DNA from: Dipodascopsis uninucleata var. uninucleata
Lineage: Eukaryota > Ascomycota > Lipomycetes > Lipomycetales > Lipomycetaceae
Length of the DNA: 64,000 nt
NCBI GenBank assembly: GCA_030568195.1
Contig: JAJLTO010000006.1
Span: 744,001-808,000, forward strand
Direction of reading: 5' to 3'
The first letter of the stretch is position 1. The number at the start of each line of letters is the position of its first letter. The translations under genes and the position numbers were made by a program. The notes below the pieces were generated by a model. The model saw only the letters and a program-made list of their open reading frames with translations, made no database searches and was not told where the DNA came from. This document shows positions 20,812 through 31,446 of the stretch, piece by piece.

Positions 20812-22429
20812 ATGTCAGACAGAGGACCGCCTAGAGTAAAGAACAAGGCGGCGGCTCCGCTGCAAATCTCAGCAGAACAGATCTTACGAGAAGCTTTTGA
20901 GCGACGAGAGCCATCCTTACATATTCCGAAGCAGCGAATCGCAGATTTAGAGGAAGTAAGTGATATAGAACAGGCATATATATGTCTGTGTGTATGTATG
21001 TGTCTACGGTGACATTTTCTGACCTTATGGAAATTAGTTACACGAATTCCAAGGACGAAAGCGAAAGGAGTACGAAGATGCACTTCGTAGAAATCGTTTG
21101 AATATTAATCAATGGATCAGATACGCCCAATGGGAATTGGAACAAAAGGAATACGCAAGGGCCCGTTCTATTTTTGAGCGTGCTCTCGAGATCGAACCCA
21201 CAAACGTACCACTTTGGTTGAGATACATCGAATCTGAGCTAAAAAATCGGAATGTAAATCACGCACGAAATCTTTTCGATCGAGCAGTTACTCTGCTACC
21301 TCGAGTCGAAAAGCTGTGGTACAAATATGTATCAATGGAAGAGACCTTGACCAATGTTCCAGGAACTAGGCAGGTCTTTGAGCGGTGGATGGAGTGGGAA
21401 CCAGAGCCACAGGCTTGGCTTAGCTATATTAATATGGAGAAGAGATATGGTGAGAACGATCGAGCAAGAACAATATTTGAACGCTTCACGGTTGTTCACC
21501 CTCAGTCTGAAAACTGGATCAAATGGGCCAAATTTGAAGATGAGTATGGAAGTCCAGACAATGTTCGCGAAGTTTATTCAACTGCGGTCGACACCTTACA
21601 TGCTGCAGGCGACGAGTTCATCGACGAGAAAATATTGGGGAGTTGGGCGAAATGGGAAACGAAGCAAAAGAATTTTGAGAAGGCTCGAGAGCTTTATAAG
21701 TATGGTTTGGACACTATTAGCAGGTCTAGAAGCATGTGGCTTTATAATGAATATAGTGCATTTGAGAAGCAGTATGGCGATAAAGAGGGTGTTGAAGATG
21801 TGGTCTTCAAGAAGCGAAAGGTGATATATGAAGAGCAGATCAGTGAAAATCCCAAGGATTATGATACATGGTTTGCATACTTGGCTATGACCGAAGAGTC
21901 GTCACAAAAGGCTGATGACATTAGAGAGCTATATGAGCGGGCTATTGCGAATGTTCCTCCAACGACAGAGAAGCGTCATTGGAGAAGATATATCTACCTA
22001 TGGATAAGGTATGCCATTTTCGAAGAGCTTACTACTAAAGACTACGAGCAAGCACGCGAAGTTTACAAGACTTGTCTGCAAATGATTCCTCATAAGAAAT
22101 TTACTTTTGCGAAGATATGGTATCTCTATGCGTGCTTTGAAATAAGGCGTAACAATCTTGCCGTTGCTCGAAAACAGCTTGGTTTGGCGATAGGTATGTG
22201 CCCAAAGCCAAAGCTATTTAAGTATTACATAGAACTAGAGATGAAATTACGAGAATTTGACCGTTGCAGAAACCTCTACGAGAAATATATAGAAATATTT
22301 CCTCGCACTCCTCAAGCATGGCTTGATTATGCGGATCTGGAGAGTAATCTTGGAGATGACGAGCGAGCACAGGCAATTTTGCAGCTTGCAATGTCGATTC
22401 CTGGCATGAATTTAGAGGAGCAGTCATAA
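20812..22429 (+). CDS. CLF1: Clf1/Syf3/Crooked-neck spliceosome HAT-repeat protein, two exons, short C-terminus
   Basis: CDS join(20812..20955, 21038..22429), 511 aa. It is a scaffold of the Prp19/NineTeen complex needed for spliceosome assembly. Exon 1 gives the conserved start ([20 protein letters not shown], then RIADLEE). Exon 2 opens [20 protein letters not shown] and runs through consecutive HAT repeats (W-x-x-Y/W-A-x-x-E and R-A-R-x-I/V-F-E-R-A patterns). The 82-nt intron has a GTAAGT donor, a TTCTGAC branch point and an ATTAG acceptor. The protein stops after ...[14 protein letters not shown], where Cwf4/Clf1 homologues normally carry about 150-170 more residues with further HAT repeats. 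No downstream exon with HAT-like sequence exists before the next minus-strand gene. So the C-terminus is truly short, or an assembly error removed it. Confidence 0.93.
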
Positions 22430-22728
22430 GTAATACAATTTTAAGTAGTGACGTACTCTCATGATAAATGTATATTAGTAACGAAATCTTCATCGTTTAT
22501 TAATGTTGTATGAATACCATTCGATGTTACTTAAATGAAACAATTCAGCCCAAGTAATCTACCGTCTCTAATCATTTTTTTCATGTACTACATCGCACAA
22601 ATAAAAAAATATTAAAAAAATATTAGTAAAAATAATAATAAAGTAAAAACCTCATGTATGAGGTAGTTGTCCTATTTACAAATGTTATCGATTGCTTGAT
22701 AGTGATGCTATACACTCTCATCTGATAC

Positions 22729-23035
22729 CTATTTGGGTGGCGCTTCGTTTGCACGCATAGCCTGCTCAGCAGCGAGGAAAGCTTCGCTAGATAGAATGTC
22801 ATCGAGTTTCGAGTCAATGTTATCAAGCATCTGCTCGAGAGTCTAAATGTGAAGCATGCAAATCAGCTTATATTCGCAAAGCACTGGATGACATATTCTT
22901 GTCTCTTGAGAACAATGCACTTACAGTAGCAGCATTTTCAGCCTTCATAAGCTCCTGATAGGCAGATGCGAGATCAACTCGCTCTTCAGAAAGAGCATTA
23001 TTGACAGTATTTGAAGATCTTTCATCTGAAGTCAT
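22729..23035 (-). CDS. hypothetical small helical protein, 74 aa, two exons
   Basis: CDS complement(22729..22842, 22925..23035). Exon 1 begins MTSDERSSNTVNNALSEERV and ends ...AENAAT at a GTAAGT donor. An 82-nt intron ends in TTTAG. Exon 2 (TLEQMLDNIDSKLDDILSSE ... RANEAPPK) keeps frame and the same helical, acidic character. Both exons look like one coiled coil, as in small subunits of DASH, BLOC or Mediator-type complexes, but I cannot assign it. The frame is open 38 codons further upstream without an ATG and reads plausibly (LLEHSTSVLDRSRLYLG). An additional 5' exon is therefore possible, though I found no in-phase one. It converges with CLF1, with 299 bp between stop codons. Confidence 0.6.
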
Positions 23036-23978
23036 TTTCCTTGTATTCTGCAGAGAAAAGGATTTAACTTTGTCCGAAAGTGGCCTTCTGGTTCCAAGAT
23101 ATAATCGTGACCTATCAAGAACGGAAGTTGAATGTTCCAAGAGCTGCACGATAAGCTAACGAAAATACATGTTGCAATACTCAGATCAGCAGTTATTTTG
23201 AGGCATATTATTAAAAACATAGTCACACTTAATCCTTAAATGAATGATCATTGTGTTTCATTGGACTATTAAAGCATTTATATGTGAATGTAAGTAAAGA
23301 CGTACAATTGGAAGTCAAGTTTATAATTTGACTGACTTTTTGTGAATAGTTAGATTAAGAGCATGACTATATTAGAAATTTCTTAGAAGAGTCCTGTTGG
23401 AGGTTGTAGATATATATATGCCTATATAATTTCTCTTGGTGAACGCGACAAACGGTAGACAATTTATTTGATTTACCGCGCTTTTTCAATTTCTCCATAA
23501 AGGTTATCCCGCGACCCCATGGGAGTTACGAAGCCATCTTTAACGCAACATATCTCATGAATATCATCCACAGAATGCCAATAGTTATGAAAACGTGTAG
23601 TGATTTTTAATGTACTTCACAATGAAAAATATACCTTATTTGTATGTGGGGTAGTTACTAGAGATGGAAATGAGCGGCTTAGGGTTATCATGTTTGACCT
23701 AGAAAAGGGTCGGAAATCAAAGAGAAAATCGCCCACCGTAAAATAGAGTACCTAAATTCTTGTTTACTAAAAAGTCTATGCGAGGCAATTTCAATTCTTT
23801 GTACGTTTAGTTTATCTCCTAGTCAGCGTGTTTTTAAAGCCATAGCATCTTTTACTGTTGCTTACACGGAGGCCTACCGAATAATATAAAAGTGGATTCT
23901 TACCTACTAGAGCGATTGGATTTTACAACTAAGGTTCATACTTAAAGAGCTTTCCTATTTGCTTGATGTAGAGAAACA
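23036..23978. promoter_or_regulatory. 943-bp divergent region between the 74-aa gene and LC8
   Basis: No gene assembled. On the minus strand an ATG at 23520 opens 15 codons (MGSRDNLYGEIEKAR) to a GTAAAT donor. No acceptor downstream joins it in phase to the 74-aa gene, so I do not annotate it. Otherwise AT-rich promoter-like sequence. Confidence 0.35.
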
Positions 23979-24669
23979 ATGGAAAAGAACAACGGTGCTT
24001 CTAAGGACTTCAAGGGTAAGAGATCAAAGAGATCGCCGGCTACACGTCTTATATTCGATAATGTGTTAAATTGCTAATTGTCTAATCATGATTGGTGTAG
24101 CGGTTGTCAGGTCTGTTGATATGGTAAGCGATTCTTATGCATAGTTTAATTATCAGAGAAGAGACCTGTGCGATAGAGAAGCTAACTGCGGAACTACAAT
24201 GATTTATATATAATAGGCTGAGGATATGCAATCAGCTATCATAGAACTAGGTGAGTAGTCTGATAAAAATTCCTGCTAATCCTGTTTAGTATACATGAAT
24301 ACATCTAATATGGTTGATCTGTGACGATAGCTCTGCAAGCAATGAAACTATTCAATATGGAGAAGGTCGGTTTGTGTATAATACAAGGGTTTAATAATTA
24401 TCTATGCTATCAGACGTGTTGCTGACTCCTTTCGAAGGATATTGCTGCGCATATTAAAAAGGATGTAAGTTATCGTATTTGAATAATAACTTATTGCAGG
24501 TTATCTTTCATTTATTAACGTACCATAACAGTTGGATCAAATGTATGGTCAAACGTGGCATTGCATTGTCGGAAAAGATTTTGGTAGTTTCGTGACCTAC
24601 GAAAAACGGCATTTATTTTATTTCTACATTGAAGATATAGCAGTGCTTGTCTTTAAGACGTCAAATTAG
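23979..24669 (+). CDS. DYN2: dynein light chain LC8 (Dyn2/DYNLL), six exons
   Basis: CDS join(23979..24015, 24101..24123, 24217..24250, 24331..24365, 24438..24464, 24532..24669), 97 aa. LC8 is a dimeric hub that binds dynein intermediate chain and other partners at the groove around its central strand. Exons spell the whole family: [12 protein letters not shown], then [20 protein letters not shown], then [20 protein letters not shown], then [17 protein letters not shown]. This aligns end to end with human and fungal LC8 (89-92 aa). Five introns interrupt only 97 codons. Internal exons are 23, 34, 35 and 27 nt. Donors are GTAAGA, GTAAGC, GTGAGT, GTCGGT (unusual) and GTAAGT. Every join keeps frame. 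No long open frame marks this gene except part of the last exon. ATG context is AAACAATG. The next gene on this strand is RPB2. Confidence 0.95.
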
Positions 24670-25407
24670 AGATCAATAGGTTCTTGCTGTTTGGAGCTTG
24701 CCTAATATATAAATTACATTCCCTAACAGTTCGTCCTTTGATAAATTGCGAATTTACAATTTTCTTTGCCTTTGAACTTCATATGCTTATTTCTACAAAA
24801 AGAAAGGCAAGCAGACATATTAATAAGTTCCGAATCACTAGGGTCGGCTTGTTATCCTAATCTTGTTTTGAATAATGTAATTAATGTTTTATGTTACGTT
24901 TCCTTTATTATAGGTTTGTATGTATATGTATCTATACCATTATTTTTCACTTAGAAAACAATTCAAATACTGACGCGTAAGACATTACATCGCTACGATC
25001 TGATATGCTGAACCCTTTGTCTGTCCAAGGGCATCAAATATTTTTTTATTGGTAAAGGAGATATTATTCATTGTCATCGTGCTCAAATAATTATTGACAA
25101 ACGCCCAGAATTGATGAAATGTGAATAAGTAATAATTGTCACGAATGCGTAAAATTTGGAACGCCACCAACTTGATCTGTAAAAAACACTAGAGAGCAAT
25201 TTGTGGGAGATCACGATTAATTTTTACTGATCTTGGTTTTCTTTTTCTCCTGCACTCTTGTTGCTTGTACTTATTCTTCATCACCCTTCAGTGCAATCCT
25301 AGGAAATCCATTCGGTCGGATTTTCGGGCTGATTTGAAGTGGAGAAATTAGATCAAGTCCTTGTCGTTGAGCATTCTGAGTTCTCTTTCTGAAGGAAAAT
25401 AGAAACA
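24670..25407. promoter_or_regulatory. 738-bp spacer and RPB2 promoter
   Basis: Holds the LC8 3' end and the RPB2 5' region. Open frames on both strands are short and AT-driven. No recognised element beyond AT-rich tracts. Confidence 0.4.
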
Positions 25408-28400
25408 ATGGCTGAAGGTAATTTTCTGGATATACTAATCTGCTTACAAACGGCAGATGTCGAATTTTTCCAGCTTAGTAAATGTATCGTGCTAATAATA
25501 ATCTGACATTTTTGTCTTTTTATGATGGATTTAGAATATACAGATGATCCCTATGGGTACGATGAGTCTTCTGAGATTACAGCAGAGGACTGTTGGACTG
25601 TAATCTCATCCTTTTTCAATGAGAAGGGATTAGTTTCTCAGCAACTGGAATCCTTCGATGAATTCATTCAAACAACAATACAGGAACTAGTTGTCGAGGA
25701 GCCTACTTTGACACTTGATCAACCAGCACAGCATATTGGTCCAGATGGCGACATCAATCGCAGATATGAAATTACGTTTGGAAAGATTTATCTTTCTAGA
25801 CCAACGATGACTGAAGCAGATGGTACTACTAATCCCATGTTTCCACAAGAGGCACGACTTCGAAACTTGACATATTCTTCACCTCTTTATGTGGATATGA
25901 CCAAGAGATCGATGTATTCTAAGGATATTGATCTTTTACCGGGACAGGAACCGACTTGGGAAATCGAGACAGATGAAGCTGAAGCTGAAGATTCACGTGT
26001 TTTTATTGGAAAGGTTCCTATCATGCTTCGCTCTCAGTTTTGCATGCTCAGGTGGTTGAAAGAACATGAGTTTTACGATGTTAATGAATGTCCTTATGAC
26101 CAGGGTGGCTATTTCATTATTAATGGCTCCGAGAAGGTGTTAATCGCTCAAGAAAGAAGTGCTGCAAATATTGTTCAAGTGTTTAAAAAAGCAGCACCAT
26201 CACCTGTCAGTTATCTCGCTGAGATCCGATCTGCGCTTGAAAAGGGATCTAGATTGATCAGTAGTATGCAGATTAAGCTTTATTCAAAGAGCGATCGAAA
26301 TGTGGGAGCTACTATTAAGGCTACTCTACCGTATATTCGTAATGATATTCCTATAGTTATTGTCTTCCGCGCTTTGGGAGTTGTTCCTGATGGTGACATT
26401 TTAGAACATATTTGTTACGATCAAACTGATTGGCAGATTTTGGAAATGCTCAAGCCATGTATTGAAGAAGCTTTCGTCATTCAAGATCGTGAAGTTGCTC
26501 TTGACTTCATTGGTAGACGCGGTACTGCAATGGGTATCAATAAGGAGAAGCGTTTGAGATATGCTCGTGATATTATGCAACGTGAGCTTTTGCCACATAT
26601 TACTCAAAGTGAGGGTTATGAGACCAGAAAGGCATTTTTCTTGGGATATATGGTTCATAAGATGCTTCAGTGTGCTCTTGAACGTCGTGAGTTAGATGAT
26701 CGTGATCATTTCGGTAAAAAGCGTCTTGATCTCGCCGGTCCACTGTTGGCCAATTTGTTTAGAATTCTTTTCAAGAAACTTACGCGGGATGTTTACAAGT
26801 ATATGCAGAAATGTGTTGAGACGAATCGTGATTTTAATTTGACATTAGCCGTTAAGCCAAATACTATAACTAATGGTCTTCGATATTCGCTTGCTACTGG
26901 TAACTGGGGTGAGCAAAAGAAAGCAATGTCTTCGCGCGCAGGTGTTTCTCAAGTACTCAACCGCTACACTTTCTCATCGACGTTGTCGCATCTTCGTCGT
27001 ACTAATACTCCTATTGGCCGTGATGGTAAGATTGCTAAGCCTCGACAGCTTCACAACACACATTGGGGACTTGTTTGTCCTGCTGAGACTCCAGAAGGAC
27101 AAGCTTGTGGCCTTGTAAAAAATTTGTCGTTAATGACAAGTATATCTGTTGGTACACCATCACAACCTATTATTTTCTTCTTGGAGGAATGGGGAATGGA
27201 ACCTTTGGAAGACTACGTACCTCATGCATCACCAAATGCAACTCGTGTCTTCGTGAACGGAGTTTGGATTGGCACTCACAGAGATCCGGCTGCTTTGACC
27301 GAGACTATCCGTTCGTTGCGACGACGGGCGCATATTTCTCCTGAAGTAAGCATTATTCGCGACATTCGTGAGAAGGAATTTAAAATTTTCACTGACGCGG
27401 GTCGTGTTATGCGTCCCTTATTTATTGTCAATAATGACAAATCGAGTCCCCGAAATGGTGAATTGATGTTGCGCAAGGAGCATATTAGTAAACTCATTGA
27501 TGATTTTGAATCTACCGAAGAAGACAGATATGGATGGAGTTCTCTCGTTAGCGATGGAATTGTAGAATATTTGGATGCTGAAGAAGAAGAAACTGCAATG
27601 ATAGCAATGACACCTGAAGACTTAGAAATGTCTAGACAGTTGAATCTTGGCACTGAAATCGCCGAGAACTTGGATCCGTCTTACCGAGTTAAGCCAACTG
27701 CGAGTGCTTCGTCGCATACATGGACCCATTGTGAGATTCATCCAAGTATGATTCTTGGAATTTGTGCTAGTATTATTCCTTTTCCTGACCATAATCAATC
27801 ACCAAGAAATACATATCAATCTGCTATGGGAAAGCAAGCTATGGGCGTTTACTTAACAAATTATGGTGTTCGAATGGACACTATGGCAAATATTTTGTAT
27901 TACCCTCAGAAACCACTTGCTACCACACGTTCTATGGAATATATGAAGTTTCGAGAACTTCCAGCAGGTCAAAATGCTATTGTAGCAATTTTATGTTATA
28001 GTGGTTACAACCAAGAAGATTCTGTCATTATGAATCAAAGTAGTATTGATCGAGGATTGTTCCGAAGTCTCTTCTTTAGATCTTATATGGATCAAGAGAA
28101 GCGCGTTGGTATGTCCGTCGTGGAAGAGTTCGAGAAGCCTGTGAGAGGTAACACTCTCCGAATGAAACATGGCACGTATGACAAGCTCGACGATGATGGT
28201 CTTATTGCGCCAGGAGTTCGTGTGTCCGGTGAAGACATTATTATTGGTAAGACTGCGCCCATTCCACCGGATACAGAAGAGCTTGGTCAGCGAACTCAGT
28301 TCCATACTAAACGTGACGTATCAACGCCTTTGCGTAGTACAGAGAGTGGTATTGTCGATCAGGTTCTACTTACTACCAACGGTGAAGGTTTACGATTTGT

Positions 28401-29193
28401 CAAAATCAGAATGCGAACCACAAAGGTTCCCCAGATTGGTGATAAATTTGCTTCTCGTCATGGTCAGAAAGGTACTATCGGTGTTACATACCGTCATGAA
28501 GATATGCCTTTCACTGCGGAAGGTGTTGTACCAGATCTTATTATTAACCCTCACGCTATTCCATCTCGTATGACCGTTGCTCATTTGATAGAGTGTCTAC
28601 TGAGTAAAGTCTCGTCGTTATCCGGATTGGAAGGTGATGCCACACCCTTCACGGATGTCACTGTGGAAGCAGTATCTAAGCTTCTCCGTGAACATGGTTA
28701 CCAATCTAGAGGATTTGAGGTTATGTATAATGGTCATACAGGAAAGAAGCTGATGGCGCAAGTATTCCTTGGTCCTACCTACTACCAAAGATTGCGTCAT
28801 ATGGTGGACGACAAGATTCATGCTCGAGCACGTGGTCCAGTTCAGATTTTGACCAGACAACCTGTAGAGGGCCGTTCAAGAGACGGCGGTTTGCGATTCG
28901 GAGAGATGGAACGTGATTGCATGATCGCTCACGGTGCGGCTGCTTTTTTGAAAGAGCGTTTGTTCGAAGCGTCCGATGCTTTCAGAGTGCATGTCTGTGG
29001 TATTTGTGGACTGATGAGTGTCATAACTAACCTTAAAGCCAATCAATTTGAATGCCGCGCTTGCAAGAACAAGACTAACATTTATCAGATTCATATTCCA
29101 TACGCTGCAAAGTTATTATTCCAGGAACTGATGGCAATGAACATTGCTCCTAGAATGTATGCTGACAGATCTGGGCTTTCAGTCAGACAGTAA
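25408..29193 (+). CDS. RPB2: RNA polymerase II second-largest subunit Rpb2, two exons
   Basis: CDS join(25408..25417, 25535..29193), 1222 aa, against 1224 in yeast. It forms one side of the Pol II active-centre cleft. A ten-base first exon (ATG GCT GAA G) is followed by a 117-nt intron (GTAATT ... GATTTAG) and gives [18 protein letters not shown], matching the acidic N-terminus of Rpb2; the alternative in-frame ATG at 25522 lies inside the intron. Landmarks: [14 protein letters not shown] near the start, NQEDSVIMN near residue 828, [15 protein letters not shown] near 971 (hybrid-binding and active-site region), and the C-terminal zinc-binding C-x2-C ... C-x2-C cluster near 1157-1180. It is intact and highly conserved, and so the best phylogenetic marker in this window. 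CTG codons fall at Leu positions, with no sign of a CUG reassignment. Confidence 0.99.
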
Positions 29194-29587
29194 AAGGAGT
29201 GAAAAGAGAATAAAATTTATATTGAAGTGATAGGTCGAACGCAAACATTTAACAACTGCGAATTTATCTAAGTTTATGTCCCGAATACAAGCGAACTGCT
29301 AAGAATAGTGTATGATAGATATGTATATATTGGTTTTAGTAATGAAATTGGGTTACTGTTCAAAAAAATGTTTAAATCGTAGGGTCTCAAAATAAAAATT
29401 CATGTGTAAATACTATTCAGATGTCGGCAACTCGAGTTTGTGGGGTAAACTAGGTGTAAAAAATACTGTTGGGATATACGTAAACAAACTTGATTTATTT
29501 TGTCTTGTATACATTTTACTTGCAAACAATTTAGAAACTCAAGTCGTCACTTTTCGTTACATATTCCGAATTTTATCTGAAACCAAA

Positions 29588-30698
29588 ATGATGGGCTGTT
29601 ATGGAATCGGATCAGCACTGAAGCATGTATCCAATGCTGGATCTGTGATCGTTAAGCGTCGGTTCACTACCGCTAGCAAGTCACAATATACTGTTTCTAG
29701 ACTAGCAGTCATAGGAGCAGGTCAAATGGTAATTTAGTTTAAATGTCACACTAGAAGATGGTAATTGAATATGAATGAGCAGCTCTAGCTAATAAAAGGA
29801 ACTGCTTGAAATCACAGGGACTAGGTATTGCTTTGGTAGCCTCGTCTAAAGCGAAGGTTCCTGTTACAGTTATCGACAATTCAGATGCGTCATTAAAAAA
29901 GAGCTTAGCCTTTCTCGGTGAGTTTCATTAATTCATCTTGATTATATATATGAGAAGCAAATCTAATATCATATTCTTTGCGAAGACAAGCTACTTGAGA
30001 AGGATGTGACTAAGGGCAAGATCACGAAGGATTATAGCAAAGAAGTCAAAGAACGAATATTACCATCGTCAAACTTCTCTGATGTACAAGATGCTGACTT
30101 CATCATCGAAGCTGTTCCAGAAATAGTTGATCTGAAGCTCAGAATATTTTCTTTGTTAGCTGAAGTTGCGTCACCAAATGCTATCCTAAGTACAAACACG
30201 TCATCCATTTCAATTACTAAGATTGCTGCGGCCGCGAAAGGGGCGGAATCTCGTGTTATATCTACTCATTTCATGAACCCAGTTCCGGTTCAGAAGGGTG
30301 TAGAGGTTATAGTTGGACTTCAAACCTCAGACGAGACGCTAGAAAGAGCACTAGATCTATTAAAAGCTATGGAAAAACTCCCTAGTGTTTCTAAAGATAG
30401 TCCGGGATTTATTGCTAACAGAATTCTAATTCCGTACATAAATGAAGCTATTGTCTGTTTAGAGACCGGTGTGGGAGCTAGAGAAGATATCGACAATATC
30501 ATGAAAAACGGCTGTGCTATGCCAATGGGTCCACTTCTACTTGCTGATTTTATTGGCCTTGATACTTGTCTCGCCATTATGAATGTTCTCTACAAAGATA
30601 CTGGTGATTCTAAGTACAGACCTTCAACTTTACTTCAGAAATACGTTGATGCTGGTTGGCTAGGAAAAAAGAGTGGCAAAGGATTCTATGATTACTAG
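29588..30698 (+). CDS. 3-hydroxyacyl-CoA (3-hydroxybutyryl-CoA) dehydrogenase, mitochondrial, three exons
   Basis: CDS join(29588..29728, 29818..29917, 29986..30698), 317 aa. It oxidises L-3-hydroxyacyl-CoA with NAD+ in beta-oxidation (HadA/HBD type, short-chain preference). The N-terminus ([20 protein letters not shown] then [10 protein letters not shown]) is basic and Ser/Thr-rich, as expected for a matrix presequence. The frame is open 62 codons further upstream, but that part is AT-driven. The NAD-binding GAGQMGLGIA motif spans the first splice junction. STHFMNPVP contains the catalytic His, and [12 protein letters not shown] the C-terminal helix; it ends GKGFYDY. Introns of 89 and 68 nt keep frame. 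Mitochondrial beta-oxidation enzymes are absent from S. cerevisiae and S. pombe but present in filamentous fungi and some early yeasts, which is informative for the lineage. Confidence 0.92.
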
Positions 30699-31446
30699 AG
30701 ATCCTGTGACTTGTTAGATAGAGTGTAGTCAATTCTGGCTCCCACAGCAATTGGTTTATATCTAACTTCTCTGAGATCGTGGATATCTCGCTCAAACAGA
30801 CGCTACCTTTCAGATCCTATTCTATAATAATACCAGCAGCTAATATTGCTCTATTAGTAAGGTAGTCATCGTAAATATGCTTGTATTCATTAATTCCATT
30901 CCAGCTGGTATACGGAATTCTTGTGTTGTCGCATGCTCTAATAAATTTTACACTTGACAAGGACTATTATCTCTATTCGCAGGTCCACGTTATTAACGAC
31001 TCAATTTTCCAGTGGCTCAGCATCTCCAAGATAAGCTTCTCGTAGTAATGCCACACCTTTCAATTTTTATTATAAATTCGGTTCTTAGAATTTGTGTTGT
31101 ATATTACTCAGTCAATACTTCCTAAGCTAATTGTACTATTCATTATTATCAATAATACATGATCAATAATATAATTATATAGTGAATTACGGCATTTACA
31201 CTTATAACTTAACATTTTATTAAGATGGTCATTGGGAGTTTTAAAAATTTTAAGACGACTAATGCTGAAATTTACTTGATTTCATGACGAAATATTCGCG
31301 GCTTTTCTGCAATTATCGAAATTTTTGCAAACCCAGGTCAGAAATTTTATTATAAGGTAAAAAAAAATTCTTGAACTACAAAACGGAGATTGAGCTACAG
31401 GAATTGACAAAGAAATAAGAGGCTATATTACGGTGACATTCTCCTG
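30699..31446. promoter_or_regulatory. 748-bp spacer upstream of the FHL1-like gene
   Basis: No coding signal. It holds the 3' flank of the dehydrogenase gene and the presumed FHL1 promoter, with A- and T-rich tracts near 31130-31220 and 31361-31370. No motif recognised with confidence. Confidence 0.4.

Noticed and set aside
25522-25534. In-frame ATG of the intron-blind RPB2 frame
   Set aside because: It lies inside the 117-nt intron. The spliced N-terminus [11 protein letters not shown] matches the family better than a start there.
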